Origin: JAEUOS01 sp031423955
GTDB lineage: Bacteria; Pseudomonadota; Gammaproteobacteria; Burkholderiales; JAEUOS01
Reading direction: 5' to 3'
NCBI GenBank assembly: GCA_031423955.1
Contig: JANPGJ010000129.1
Span: 1-64,000 of the forward strand
DNA: 64,000 bases
The notes under the pieces were generated by a model. It saw nothing but the letters and a program-made list of their open reading frames with translations. It was not told the DNA's origin and did no database searches. This document shows positions 34,719 through 43,869 of this stretch, one piece after another (positions within the stretch are counted from its first letter, which is position 1; each line of letters opens with the position of its first letter). The position numbers and the translations under genes were made by a program.

Positions 34719-35357
34719 ATGAAATCCGCTCTCGCAACTGTCATTGTGTTACTCGTCGCATCGCACGCGGCTATTGCCGCAGACGCCAAATCGACGCCGA
34801 AGGCTGATTCGGCCCGTGGGGCGCAGGTTGCGACGCAGGTTTGCGCTGCCTGCCACAACCCGGACGGCAACAGCGCTGCTTCTGCGAACCCGAAACTTGC
34901 AGGCCAGCATCCAGAATATCTCGCCAAACAATTGGCCGATTTCAAGGCAAACAAGACGCGAAAGACCGCAGTCATGATGGGCTTCGCCGGCGGATTGTCG
35001 GATGCCGACATGCGCAACGTTGCTGCGTACTACGCCGAGCAGAAGCCAAAGGAAGGCGCGGCCCGCAATGTTGTCGCGGCCAAGCTAGGCGAGAAGATTT
35101 ATCGAGGAGGCATTCCAGAGAAAGGCGTAGCAGCCTGCGCGGGCTGCCACGGGCCTGCCGGCACGGGTATTCCGGCACAATATCCGCGTCTCGCCGGCCA
35201 GTGGGCGGAATACACCAAGCTACAGTTGAACAATTTTCGGATCGGCGAGCGCTCGAACGACCCTGCCGGCATGATGAGAGGTGTCGCCGGAAAGATGTCC
35301 GACAAGGAGATCGATGCAGTAGCTGATTACGTGGCCGGACTCAAGTACGCCAACTGA
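34719..35357 (+). CDS. Cytochrome c4 (periplasmic di-haem)
   Basis: 212 residues. A signal peptide (MKSALATVIVLLVASHAAIA) is followed by two homologous haem domains, with CAACH at residues 42–46 and CAGCH at 140–144, and axial-methionine candidates downstream of each (VMMGFAGG and GMMRGVAGKM). Cytochrome c4 shuttles electrons to terminal oxidases. The 207 bp upstream shared with engB has a TAGAAT (34672–34677) that could be a −10. An intrinsic terminator lies 140 bp downstream. The resB/ccsA haem-attachment genes that often follow are not here. Confidence 0.95.
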   Translation: MKSALATVIVLLVASHAAIAADAKSTPKADSARGAQVATQVCAACHNPDGNSAASANPKLAGQHPEYLAKQLADFKANKTRKTAVMMGFAGGLSDADMRNVAAYYAEQKPKEGAARNVVAAKLGEKIYRGGIPEKGVAACAGCHGPAGTGIPAQYPRLAGQWAEYTKLQLNNFRIGERSNDPAGMMRGVAGKMSDKEIDAVADYVAGLKYAN

Positions 35358-35769
35358 ACCGGCGGTAGTCGCCGCTGAGCGGTGCTCAGGCGTTAGCGGC
35401 ACCGCTTCAACTGCGGGCAGAGGATGTGGCCGAGCGGTGCGGCTCGTAGGCTGGCCGCGCGCTGTGTGAGACTTGCTAAAACCCGATCAACAGCAAGGCG
35501 GCCCGCGGGCCGCCTTTTGCTTCAGTAGCCGGATCATTTTTTTGGAACTCGCGCGCGTTTTGGTCGGCGATGCCGCATCGTGCACCTCGATCGCTCAGGT
35601 AGGTATATGACCTCGACCGAGCCCGCCTTCCCTCCATTGGTCCGCGCAGATGGGCGTCTGAACTTTGGCTCCCGACCGCACACGGCAGGAACGTTTCAGC
35701 AGCCTCATTTGATGATCGTTGGTGTAACCGGAATGTCGTCGGTGTTCAACAGCGGCAGGGAAGTCATAG
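35358..35769. other. Gene-free stretch between cytochrome c4 and the flavoprotein gene
   Basis: 412 bp. It holds a hairpin (AGCGGTGC 35378–35385 / GCACCGCT 35399–35406), a third AGCGGTGC near 35433, the terminator at 35495, and then about 250 bp with no gene I can support. A 67-codon frame at 35580–35783 overlaps the next gene and has no family resemblance. Confidence 0.6.
35495..35518 (+). terminator. Intrinsic terminator downstream of cytochrome c4
   Basis: Perfect palindrome with arms AAGGCGGCCC and GGGCCGCCTT about a GC centre, ending in TTTT. It would stop the cytochrome c4 transcript. Confidence 0.75.
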
Positions 35770-36966
35770 ATGTCGCTATTTGATGTTGCCGTCATTGGCG
35801 CAGGTGCTGCGGGGATGATGTGTGCTGCGGTGGCTGGCCAGCGTGGCAAGCGCGTCGTCTTGATCGAGCACACCCGTTCGCCGGGTGAAAAAATCCGGAT
35901 CTCCGGTGGGGGGCGGTCCAATTTCACAAACCTGGGTGCCGGCCCGGAAAACTTTCTTTCAGGCAATCCAAGCTTTTGCAGATCAGCTCTCGCCGGATAT
36001 TCGCCACAGGATTTCGTTGCCTTGGTACGACGTCATGGCATCAAGTTTCATGAAAAGCATCTTGGCCAGTTGTTTTGCGATGAGTCGGCGACACAAATCG
36101 TCGACATGTTGCGAACGGAGTGCGACGTGGGTGGGGTTGACTGGCACCTTGCTTGCCCGATATCCGACATTGGTCAGGAGAACGGCGGTTACTTGATTGG
36201 CACGGCTGCTGGGTCCCTGGCCGCGCGCAAGCTGGTGGTGGCGACCGGCGGGCTTTCAATTCCGAAGATCGGCGCCTCGGATCTGGGCTATCGCATTGCC
36301 CGGCAATTTGGCATACGGGTCCTTGAGCCGCGACCGGGATTGGTCCCCCTTGTATTCGACACTGCCACCTGGGACCCATTGGTCGAGATGGCGGGCCTGT
36401 CGGTTGACGCCGAGATGGCGTGCCAGGGCGGTTTTGGGCGCGCACATTTTCGCGAGGATCTGCTCTTTACCCATCGTGGCTTTTCCGGCCCGGCGGCGCT
36501 TCAGGTTTCCAGCTACTGGCAGCCAGGCAAGCCGCTTGCGATAAACCTCACACCGGATGTCGATTGGGCGCAACTGGTGGAAAACAAGGGGGCGTATCGC
36601 GGCAGTGCTGCGAGTGTGCTCACGAAGTGGATGCCGCGGCGCCTGGCAGAGCATTTTGCGACAACGTCGCTGACCCCTGAGCTGATGAGTCGCCCGTTGG
36701 CGGACTTGCCCGACAAGGTGCTGCGCGCGCTGGCGTCGAAGGTGTCCGAATGGCAAATCATTCCGAGCGGAACGGAAGGGTTCCGCAAAGCGGAAGTCAC
36801 CGTTGGTGGTGTCGATACGCGCGATCTTTCGTCGCAAACGATGGAAGCACGCAAGGTTCCGGGTCTGTACTTCATCGGCGAGGTGGTCGACGTTACTGGC
36901 TGGCTTGGCGGTTACAACTTTCAGTGGGCCTGGGCATCGGCGATCGCCTGCGCAAAATCACTGTGA
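35770..36966 (+). CDS. FAD-dependent oxidoreductase, YhiN/HI0933 family
   Basis: 398 residues. The N-terminal dinucleotide-binding motif VIGAGAAGMMCA (8–19) and the motif GGGRSNFTN (about 47–55) identify the HI0933-like flavoprotein family (E. coli YhiN). The C-terminus has GLYFIGEVVDVTGWLGGYNFQWAWASA, the second FAD-contacting block. The physiological substrate of most members is not known. It converges with lysA, with only 19 bp between the stops. Confidence 0.9.
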   Translation: MSLFDVAVIGAGAAGMMCAAVAGQRGKRVVLIEHTRSPGEKIRISGGGRSNFTNLGAGPENFLSGNPSFCRSALAGYSPQDFVALVRRHGIKFHEKHLGQLFCDESATQIVDMLRTECDVGGVDWHLACPISDIGQENGGYLIGTAAGSLAARKLVVATGGLSIPKIGASDLGYRIARQFGIRVLEPRPGLVPLVFDTATWDPLVEMAGLSVDAEMACQGGFGRAHFREDLLFTHRGFSGPAALQVSSYWQPGKPLAINLTPDVDWAQLVENKGAYRGSAASVLTKWMPRRLAEHFATTSLTPELMSRPLADLPDKVLRALASKVSEWQIIPSGTEGFRKAEVTVGGVDTRDLSSQTMEARKVPGLYFIGEVVDVTGWLGGYNFQWAWASAIACAKSL

Positions 36967-36985
36967 AGAATCCCCGCTTCGAGCC

Positions 36986-38239
36986 TCAACCTGGGACACG
37001 CTCGAGCGCGTAAATGTCCTCTGTTTTTTCGCGCAACCGTACGACCGTGAATCGATCGCCATCGACCATTACTTCGGCCGCGCGCGGGCGTGTGTTGTAG
37101 TTTGATGCCATGACCATGCCATATGCGCCTGCCGACATCACGGCCAGCAGGTCACCTTCGTTGATCGCGAGATTCCGGCCTTTGCCAAGGAAGTCGCCGG
37201 ATTCGCAGACGGGGCCCACCACATCGTATGTTGTGGCGGCACGATCCCTTCGATTCACCGCGAGGATCTCATGGTGTGCCGCATACAAAGCCGGGCGCAA
37301 CAGATCATTCATCGCGGCGTCAACAACCGCGAAATTTTTTGCCGCCCCTGTTTTGAGGATTTCGACGCGGGTGAGCAGAACCCCGGCATTGCCTACCAGA
37401 TTGCGGCCGGGCTCAAACATCAGTTTCAGTCGGCGTCCGCTGACGCGGCGCAGGACTTCCCGCATGTACGCCCCCGGATCGGGCGCGACTTCGTCGTTGT
37501 AGCGGATCCCGAGGCCGCCGCCGAGGTCGAGATGGCCCACCATGATCCCTTCGGTCGCCAGTGCGTCGATCAGCACCAGCATCTTGTCGAGGGCTTCATA
37601 CAGGGGCGCGGGATCGGTGAGTTGGGAGCCGATATGGCAATCAATGCCGGCGATCCGGATGTTCGCCATTCCGGCTGCACGGCGATACAACTCGACCGCA
37701 GTGTGAAGTTCGACCCCGAATTTGCTCTCTTTCAGACCAGTGGAGATATAGGGATGTGTCCCGGCGTCAACATCAGGGTTGACTCGCAGCGAAATAGGCG
37801 CCCGCTGCCCGGTGACCGCGGCCATTCGGTTGACCCGATCAAGCTCGGAGCCGGACTCGATATTGAAGCAAAAGACATTGTGCATCAGCGCGAATGCAAT
37901 TTCGCCATCGGTCTTGCCTACACCGGAGAAAATGACTTTCGTGGGATCACCGCCCGCGGCGATCACGCGTTTGAGCTCGCCACCGGAAACGATATCGAAT
38001 CCAGCGCCCAGTCGGGCAAAGGTATTGAGGACGGCGAGATTTGAATTGGCCTTCATGGCATAGCAAACCAACGCGTCATGACCGACGAGTTCCGCGGTGA
38101 AATCAGACCAGGCGGCGGTCAACGCTGCGCGAGAATAAATATACGTCGGCGTTCCGTGCGCGGCCGCGATTTGCGCAAGTGGCACATCCTCGACGTGCAA
38201 TTGGCCCTGGCGATACTCGAAAAATCGAAACGGCGTCAT
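36986..38239 (-). CDS. lysA: Diaminopimelate decarboxylase
   Basis: 417 residues, PLP enzyme making L-lysine from meso-diaminopimelate. The PLP lysine is K63 in VCYAMKANSN. HIGSQL, the glycine-rich GGGLGIRYND and the active-site CESGDFLGKGR follow. Its ATG overlaps the stop of the small lipoprotein gene as ATGA, so the two are coupled. Confidence 0.97.
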   Translation of the reverse strand: MTPFRFFEYRQGQLHVEDVPLAQIAAAHGTPTYIYSRAALTAAWSDFTAELVGHDALVCYAMKANSNLAVLNTFARLGAGFDIVSGGELKRVIAAGGDPTKVIFSGVGKTDGEIAFALMHNVFCFNIESGSELDRVNRMAAVTGQRAPISLRVNPDVDAGTHPYISTGLKESKFGVELHTAVELYRRAAGMANIRIAGIDCHIGSQLTDPAPLYEALDKMLVLIDALATEGIMVGHLDLGGGLGIRYNDEVAPDPGAYMREVLRRVSGRRLKLMFEPGRNLVGNAGVLLTRVEILKTGAAKNFAVVDAAMNDLLRPALYAAHHEILAVNRRDRAATTYDVVGPVCESGDFLGKGRNLAINEGDLLAVMSAGAYGMVMASNYNTRPRAAEVMVDGDRFTVVRLREKTEDIYALERVPG

Positions 38240-38427
38240 GGACCAGTATCCTCATCCGGCGCGGTCCGTCGAATCGGCTGTTGTGGAAGTGGCGGTCGCG
38301 TGGCGCCGGAGTCGCGATGCTGCCGGTCGAATGCCGGATCCCCCGGTTTGCCCGGCAGGTAAAGCGGGCCACGATGGCCGCAGGCGCCGAGCAGGCAAAA
38401 AACCAGGACAATGCCAATTGTGCGCAC
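38236..38427 (-). CDS. lptM: Small lipoprotein LptM-type (YifL family)
   Basis: 63 residues from the GTG at 38427 (VRTIGIVLVFCLLGACGHRGPLYLPGKPG). The lipobox LLGAC gives a mature lipoprotein starting at Cys17. The CGxxGPLYLP block after it is the family signature. In E. coli LptM assists assembly of the LptD–LptE LPS translocon. The GTG is the only sensible start, but no strong ribosome binding site is visible. The reading frame continues upstream into cyaY, which is antisense there. Confidence 0.85.
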   Translation of the reverse strand: MRTIGIVLVFCLLGACGHRGPLYLPGKPGDPAFDRQHRDSGATRPPLPQQPIRRTAPDEDTGP

Positions 38428-38461
38428 GTTGCGTGATTGATGAATGAAAGCAGGCAGGATT

Positions 38462-38779
38462 ATGACCGAAACCGAGTTTCTGACACTGAGCGTCGCCCTG
38501 ATTGACCAAATTGAAGACTCATTTGAATCCACCGGGATCGATCTGGATCTGGAGCGCAAGGCCGAAGGGCTGCTGGAGGTGGCGTTCGAAAACCAATCCA
38601 GGATCATCATCAACAGCCAGGCGCCGATGCGCCAGATATGGGTGGCTGCGAAGTCGGGGGGATTTCATTTCGCGCAAAGCGCTGGCGCCTGGCTTGATAC
38701 CCGAACCGGCGAACCACTGATGGCGCTGCTATCAAGGCTGGCCAGCGAGCAAGCCGGCGCTCGCGTGGCACTGGGCTAG
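38462..38779 (+). CDS. cyaY: CyaY (bacterial frataxin)
   Basis: 105 residues from MTETEFLTLSVALIDQIED. The acidic first helix, the NQSRIIINSQAPMRQIWVAAKSGG β-sheet block and FHFAQSAGAWLDTRTGE are typical. Frataxin binds iron and modulates IscS-based Fe–S cluster assembly. AGCAGG lies upstream of the ATG. It is divergent from lptM–lysA, a conserved pairing, and convergent with the penicillin-binding protein gene. Confidence 0.93.
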   Translation: MTETEFLTLSVALIDQIEDSFESTGIDLDLERKAEGLLEVAFENQSRIIINSQAPMRQIWVAAKSGGFHFAQSAGAWLDTRTGEPLMALLSRLASEQAGARVALG

Positions 38780-38827
38780 CACGCCGGGATCGTTCACGGT
38801 GCCATGGCGCGTCCGACTCGCGCAGTT

Positions 38828-41128
38828 TCAGAATAACTGGTTGCGGATTTCTTCAGCTTTCTTCTCGCCTTCCGGTGTGCCGTCCGACAAACCCAATGAC
38901 TGCACACTCGTCTCGCCCGGCACAAATTCTCGGAAATACCATTCGCCACCGATATTGACCAGGCCTTCCGGCGGTTGCGGCATCGACTCCGGGATGCCTT
39001 TGAGCGCGCGCTGCATATATGAAATCCAGATCGGAAGGGCGGCCACCCCGCCAGTTTCCTGGCCACCCAGCTTTTTGGGTTGATCAAAACCGATCCAGGC
39101 GATGCCGACGAGGTTGGCCTGATAGCCGGCAAACCACGCGTCCACATGGTCATTGGTAGTGCCGGTCTTGCCGGCAAGATCGCTGCGTTTGAGAAGCGCG
39201 CCGGCTCGCGCGGCGGTGCCGAAGCGGGTGACATCGTTCATCATGCTATTCATGATGAACGCATTGCGTGCATCAATCACCCGGATGGCCTCATTGCCGG
39301 CACGCACAGGCTTGGCTTCCGCCAGCACGCGCCCTGAATCGTCGGTAATACGGCGGATGACATAGGGGTTGACACGGTATCCACCGTTGGAAAAGACAGC
39401 ATAGGCTCCGACCATCTGCCAGGGGGTGACTGACCCTGCGCCGAGCGCCATGGTCAGATATGGTGGATGCTTTTCCGCGTCAAATCCGAATCGGGAGATG
39501 TAATCCTGGGCATACTTCGGAGTGATTTGCTGGAGAATCCTGATTGATACAAGGTTCTTGGATTTGGTCAAGGCAGCGCGCATTCGCATCGGGCCATCGT
39601 ACTTGCCGTCGTAGTTCTTTGGCTCCCAAAGTTGACCGCCGGTCAAGGCCGGATCGATGTAGATGGGGGCATCGTTGATGACAGTTGACGGAGTGAGTCC
39701 GCGCTCGAGCGAGGCTGAGTAGATGAAGGGTTTGAAACTTGAACCGGGCTGACGCCAGGCCTGGGTGACATGGTTGAACTTGTTCACATTGAAATCGAAT
39801 CCGCCCACCAGAGCCTTGACCGCACCATCGGTCGGGCCGGCCGAGACGAACGCAGCTTCCACTTCAGGAAGCTGCAGGATCTGCCAGGCGCCTTTGTCGT
39901 CGCGACTGACGCGAACGATCGCGCCACGCCGGATCCGGCGATTAAGCTGCGGTTTGTCAGTCAGCGCGGCCGCTGCAAACTTTAGGCCGTCGCCCGATAT
40001 TTGTGCCGTCTCGCCGCTACGCAAATACGCGCGCACCCCCTTGGGAGAGGCATCCAGGACCACTGCGGCCAACAGATCTTCGCTGTCGGCCAAATCCTGC
40101 AGTGCATCTTCCAGTTCATCGTCATTGCCGGTCTTGAGCTCCACAAACGCTTCCGGGCCGCGATATCCGTGGCGCCGCTCATAGTCCATGACGGCCCGTC
40201 TGAGCGCCGCGTGTGCTGCCTCCTGATCGGCCTTGAGAATGGTTGTATGGACGCGAAGGCCTCGTGTGTAAGTGTCGTCCCCAAATCGCTCCAGGGCCAG
40301 TTGACGCGCCATTTCAGCCACAAATTCGGCTTTCAACGGAAAATCATTGACGTCTCGCTTGACGTTGAGGGTCTCCTTTGCGGCGCCGGCATGTTGCTCG
40401 GTAGTCAAATAACCTAACGATTTCATGCGATCGAGAATGTACAACTGGCGGGTTCTGGCGCGTTTCGGATTGACCACCGGGTTGAATGCAGAAGGGGCCT
40501 TCGGCAAACCCGCCAGCATGGCGGCTTCGGCTGGACTGATCTGCTTCAACTGCTTGCCGAAGTAAATCTGGGCTGCCGATGCGAAGCCGTAGGCGCGCTG
40601 CCCCAGAAAAATCTGGTTAATGTAAATCTCGAAGATTTTGTCCTTGCTCAGGGAAGCTTCGATCTTGAATGCAAGCAGCGCTTCGTAGAACTTTCGCGTA
40701 TAGGTCTTTTCGCTGGAAATGAAGAAATTTCTTGCCACCTGCATGGTGATCGTCGACGCGCCCTGTTGCTTACCCGGACTCGTTACGTTGGACATGACGG
40801 CGCGCAGCACGCCAATGGTATCTACACCGCCGTGCTGGTAGAAACGGTCGTCTTCTGCCGCCAGGATCGCCTGTTTCATCAGCACCGGCACGTCTTCGAA
40901 ACGCACTACGTTCCGGCGCTCTTCGCCAAATTCACCGATCAGCAGACCGTCGGCGCTAAATACTCGCAACGGGATCTTCGGTTGATAGTCCGTCAATGCA
41001 TCAATCGAAGGCAGGCCGGGATAGGCCCACCCAACCGCAAACGCAAGGATCAGCACGCCGACTGCGACGGGGGCCAAAATTATGGCAAAAACCCCTGCAA
41101 TCCATCGTGCTGATCTGGTTAGGGCCAT
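38828..41128 (-). CDS. mrcA: Class A penicillin-binding protein 1A
   Basis: 766 residues, bifunctional peptidoglycan synthase. An N-terminal membrane helix (about 11–36) is followed by the GT51 glycosyltransferase domain with catalytic E92 (AAEDDRFYQHGGVD). The transpeptidase domain carries SSFKP near 463 and KTGTT near 653. An OB-type insertion lies between them. Divergent from pilMNOPQ, the arrangement known from Pseudomonas and betaproteobacteria. Confidence 0.96.
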   Translation of the reverse strand: MALTRSARWIAGVFAIILAPVAVGVLILAFAVGWAYPGLPSIDALTDYQPKIPLRVFSADGLLIGEFGEERRNVVRFEDVPVLMKQAILAAEDDRFYQHGGVDTIGVLRAVMSNVTSPGKQQGASTITMQVARNFFISSEKTYTRKFYEALLAFKIEASLSKDKIFEIYINQIFLGQRAYGFASAAQIYFGKQLKQISPAEAAMLAGLPKAPSAFNPVVNPKRARTRQLYILDRMKSLGYLTTEQHAGAAKETLNVKRDVNDFPLKAEFVAEMARQLALERFGDDTYTRGLRVHTTILKADQEAAHAALRRAVMDYERRHGYRGPEAFVELKTGNDDELEDALQDLADSEDLLAAVVLDASPKGVRAYLRSGETAQISGDGLKFAAAALTDKPQLNRRIRRGAIVRVSRDDKGAWQILQLPEVEAAFVSAGPTDGAVKALVGGFDFNVNKFNHVTQAWRQPGSSFKPFIYSASLERGLTPSTVINDAPIYIDPALTGGQLWEPKNYDGKYDGPMRMRAALTKSKNLVSIRILQQITPKYAQDYISRFGFDAEKHPPYLTMALGAGSVTPWQMVGAYAVFSNGGYRVNPYVIRRITDDSGRVLAEAKPVRAGNEAIRVIDARNAFIMNSMMNDVTRFGTAARAGALLKRSDLAGKTGTTNDHVDAWFAGYQANLVGIAWIGFDQPKKLGGQETGGVAALPIWISYMQRALKGIPESMPQPPEGLVNIGGEWYFREFVPGETSVQSLGLSDGTPEGEKKAEEIRNQLF

Positions 41129-41187
41129 GATTTAATTGAAAAAGTGGGAAGCGACCAATGTGATTGACCGCAATTAAAGCCTGCTTC

Positions 41188-41193
41188 GATTAT
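41188..41193 (-). promoter_or_regulatory. Candidate −10 box of mrcA
   Basis: Perfect TATAAT on the minus strand, 60 bp before the mrcA start. No good −35 is seen 16–18 bp further upstream, so this is tentative. Confidence 0.4.
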
Positions 41194-41292
41194 AACTGCG
41201 CGCTATGTAGGACCGCTGATCGATGATGGCGAAGTACTGACTTCGTGTGTGGTAAATCTGCCACAACAGCCAAACACCCAAAAGGTGTTTGC

Positions 41293-41321
41293 TTGCTTTG
41301 CAGTTGCTGATAGGATTTAAT
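41293..41321 (+). promoter_or_regulatory. Candidate promoter of pilMNOPQ
   Basis: TTGCTT (41293–41298), 17 bp, TTTAAT (41316–41321). It would give a leader of about 185 nt to the pilM TTG start. Confidence 0.45.
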
Positions 41322-41513
41322 GTAATTTGTGAGCATTGTCGCTAATCGCTTGTCCCGAAAGGACAAAGGCGGCATTGTCCGGAGTCTTTCGGGATTCAAA
41401 CGCAATGCGTGATCCGATCGCAATTGACTCGGACTGTTTTCTTATCCAGGCGCAAGTCGGCTGTTGTCGGAGATGGGTCCGCGTCGGCATTTTCTTTTTT
41501 GGGGGACGACACT

Positions 41514-42587
41514 TTGGCGTTCGACATATTTAACCCGAAGGCGCAGCCACTGATCGGACTGGACATCAGCTCCTCGTCGGTCAAGATGGTCGAAGTTGCG
41601 GACGCAGGCAAGCAGGCGTATCGCATTGAGCGCTACGCGATCGAGCCGTTGCCCAAAGATGCAGTGCTGGACGGCAACATCACCAATCTTGAAGCGGTCG
41701 CCGAGGCGGTAAAACGCGCGTGGAAAAAAATGGCGACCCGCACGAAGAATGTCGCGATGGCCTTGCCAGCGGCGGCCGTAATCACCAAGAAGATCGTCGT
41801 GCCCGCCGGCCTGCGCGAGGAGGAACTGGAGATACAGGTCGAAACCGAGGCCAATCAATATATTCCGTTCGCGCTTGATGAAGTCAATCTCGACTTCCAG
41901 GTGGTTGGCCCGTCGCCGACCAGCAGCGAGGAGGTTGAGGTGATCATTGCAGCTTCGCGCAAGGAGAAAGTCGAGGACCGCGTTGCGGTGGCCGAGTCCG
42001 CCGGTTTGAAAGCCATGGTCATGGACGTCGAGTCGTATTCGATGCAGACGGCCTTCGAAATGATCGAAAAACAGTTGCCGGGCGGTGGTGTCGACCAGTC
42101 AATCGCGTTGATCGACGTCGGCGCCAACATGATGAACGTCACCGTGCTGCGCAACAATCAGGCGATTTACAACCGCGAGCAGGCGTTCGGCGGCAATAAT
42201 TTGACGCAGGATATACAGCGCGCTTTTGGCATGACGCCCGAAGAGGCCGAAAGTGGCAAGAAATCCGGCGGACTGCCGGACAACTATGATGGTGACGTGT
42301 TGCGGCCGTTCATGGAAAACCTGGCGCAGGAAGTCACCCGGGCGATGCAGTTTTTCTTTACTTCCACTTCCTTCAATCAGATCGACCATATCGTGCTGGC
42401 GGGCGGTTGTGCCGTCATTCCTGGTCTCGACGAAGTGGTGGCCACCCGAACTCAGGTCAACACGATTGTCGCCAACCCGTTCGCCAACATGGCGCCGTCA
42501 ACCCGAGTCAAGGCTAAGCAGCTAGCGACCGAGGCCCCGGCGCTGATGGTTGCCTGCGGCCTGGCGATGAGGAGGTTCGACGAATGA
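41514..42587 (+). CDS. pilM: Type IV pilus assembly protein PilM
   Basis: 357 residues from a TTG start: LAFDIFNPKAQPLIGLDISSSSVKMVEV fits the family N-terminus, and GGGGGA lies 7–8 nt before it. An ATG at 41409 would add 35 residues that do not resemble PilM. PilM is a cytoplasmic actin-like ATP-binding protein that binds the N-terminal tail of PilN; the phosphate loop IALIDVGANMMNVTVLRN and HIVLAGGCAVIPGL are visible. The stop overlaps the pilN ATG. Confidence 0.95.
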   Translation: MAFDIFNPKAQPLIGLDISSSSVKMVEVADAGKQAYRIERYAIEPLPKDAVLDGNITNLEAVAEAVKRAWKKMATRTKNVAMALPAAAVITKKIVVPAGLREEELEIQVETEANQYIPFALDEVNLDFQVVGPSPTSSEEVEVIIAASRKEKVEDRVAVAESAGLKAMVMDVESYSMQTAFEMIEKQLPGGGVDQSIALIDVGANMMNVTVLRNNQAIYNREQAFGGNNLTQDIQRAFGMTPEEAESGKKSGGLPDNYDGDVLRPFMENLAQEVTRAMQFFFTSTSFNQIDHIVLAGGCAVIPGLDEVVATRTQVNTIVANPFANMAPSTRVKAKQLATEAPALMVACGLAMRRFDE

Positions 42588-43210
42588 TCAGAATCAACCT
42601 CCTCCCTCACCGGGAAATCAAGCGCCAGGCGCGGCGGCGCCAGTTCTATATCCTGTGCGGCGCTATTGCCGCGGTCGGTGCAGCCATCGTAGGGATGGTC
42701 GGTGTAGTCATCAGCCAGCAGATCTCTTCGCAGAACGCCACCAACGAGTACATCGAGAAGGCGAACAAGAAACTTGATGACGACATCAAGGAAATCGCCA
42801 AGCTGGAAGATGAAATTCGAGGCCTTGAGGCGCGCAAGAAAGCGGTTGAGGACTTGCAGGGCGATCGAAACCTGCCGGTGCACCTGCTCGACGAACTGGT
42901 AAAAGTGACGCCTGATGGCATTTATCTGCGCTCGCTCAGGCAGACAGGCACGCGGGTGACGATTAATGGATTGGCCGCGAACAATGCGAAAGTGGCGGAC
43001 TACGTCCGAAATCTGGCCCGCAATTCGTGGCTCGCAGCGCCGGAGTTGGTCGAGATCAAGGCAGTCATGGTGGCCGGCAGCGGCCCGGCCAAACGCCTCA
43101 ACGAGTTCACCATGGTCGTATCGATAGTGCGGCCGAAGGATCCGGCGCCGCCAGCGACACCGGTGGCGCCTGGCGCCGCGCCGGCCACGCCTGTGGCCGG
43201 CAAGGTCTGA
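42584..43210 (+). CDS. pilN: Type IV pilus assembly protein PilN
   Basis: 208 residues. The conserved cytoplasmic N-terminus MIRINLLPHRE binds PilM. A single membrane helix (about 22–45) is followed by a periplasmic coiled-coil segment (KKLDDDIKEIAKLEDEIRGLEARKK) and a ferredoxin-like domain. The tail is Pro/Ala-rich. Forms the alignment complex with PilO and PilP. Confidence 0.95.
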   Translation: MIRINLLPHREIKRQARRRQFYILCGAIAAVGAAIVGMVGVVISQQISSQNATNEYIEKANKKLDDDIKEIAKLEDEIRGLEARKKAVEDLQGDRNLPVHLLDELVKVTPDGIYLRSLRQTGTRVTINGLAANNAKVADYVRNLARNSWLAAPELVEIKAVMVAGSGPAKRLNEFTMVVSIVRPKDPAPPATPVAPGAAPATPVAGKV

Positions 43211-43233
43211 CCGGATATCGAGGGAGATCGGAA

Positions 43234-43869
43234 ATGAGCATCGCGGATCAGTTCAAGAACGTCAACTGGAAGGATATCGGCAACGCTGCGCCGGGCCCAA
43301 AGATTGTGGCGCTTGCAATATTGCTCGCCATTGTTGTCGCGGCTGGCTGGTACTTCTATTGGGATGGCCTGAACGACGAACTGGCGGCGGCCAAGGTCAA
43401 GGAAGGCAAGCTCAAGGAGGACTTCAAGGCCAAAAAGCAAAAGGCAGTCAATCTTCCCGAATTGAAGAAACAGCTCATTCAGGTTGGCCAGTACGTCGCA
43501 ACGCTGGAAAAACAATTGCCGAGCAAGGCCGAGATGGATGCCTTGCTCACCGATATAAACCAGGCAGGACTCGGCCGTGGTCTGCAGTTCGATTTGTTCC
43601 GGCCGGCGGCAGTCAACGTCAAGGACTATTACGCGGAGCAACCAATCTCCGTTCGAGTGACCGGCAGCTACCACGATCTGGGTGCCTTCGCCAGCGATAT
43701 CGCGAACCTCAGCAGGATTGTCACTCTCAATGACATTGCAATTTCGATTCCCGCCAACAGCACAGTGCTCGCCTTGGAGACAACGGCCAAGACCTTTCGC
43801 TACCTCGATCCCGATGAGGTTGCCGCGCAGCGCAAAGCCAAGGCGCCGGCTGGAGGTGCGAAGAAATGA
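43234..43869 (+). CDS. pilO: Type IV pilus assembly protein PilO
   Basis: 211 residues from MSIADQFKNVNWKDIG. One membrane helix (about 25–43), coiled coil (about 45–90) and a periplasmic domain ending in TFRYLDPDE. GGGAGA precedes the ATG. Pairs with PilN as heterodimers in the alignment complex. The stop overlaps the pilP ATG as ATGA. Confidence 0.95.
   Translation: MSIADQFKNVNWKDIGNAAPGPKIVALAILLAIVVAAGWYFYWDGLNDELAAAKVKEGKLKEDFKAKKQKAVNLPELKKQLIQVGQYVATLEKQLPSKAEMDALLTDINQAGLGRGLQFDLFRPAAVNVKDYYAEQPISVRVTGSYHDLGAFASDIANLSRIVTLNDIAISIPANSTVLALETTAKTFRYLDPDEVAAQRKAKAPAGGAKK

Larger units (their letters stand above)
41129..41513. other. Divergent control region between mrcA and pilM
   Basis: 385 bp with no gene. 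It carries a TATAAT facing mrcA (41193–41188 on the minus strand) and a TTGCTT-17-TTTAAT pair facing pilM (41293–41321). An open frame in the pilM phase runs upstream from 41409 but lacks family resemblance. Confidence 0.6.

Noticed and set aside
35422..35460. Sequence resembling a tRNA-Ser/Leu D-arm (TGGCCGAGCGGT)
   Set aside because: No matching acceptor stem, anticodon arm or T-loop GTTCGA follows, so it is not a tRNA and too short to call a remnant.
35580..35783. A 67-codon frame before the YhiN-type gene
   Set aside because: Overlaps the next gene, has no ribosome binding site and no recognisable sequence.
43141..43209. Ala/Pro repeat-like end of pilN as a repeat element
   Set aside because: It is a low-complexity protein tail (PATPVAPGAAPATPVAG), not a DNA repeat.
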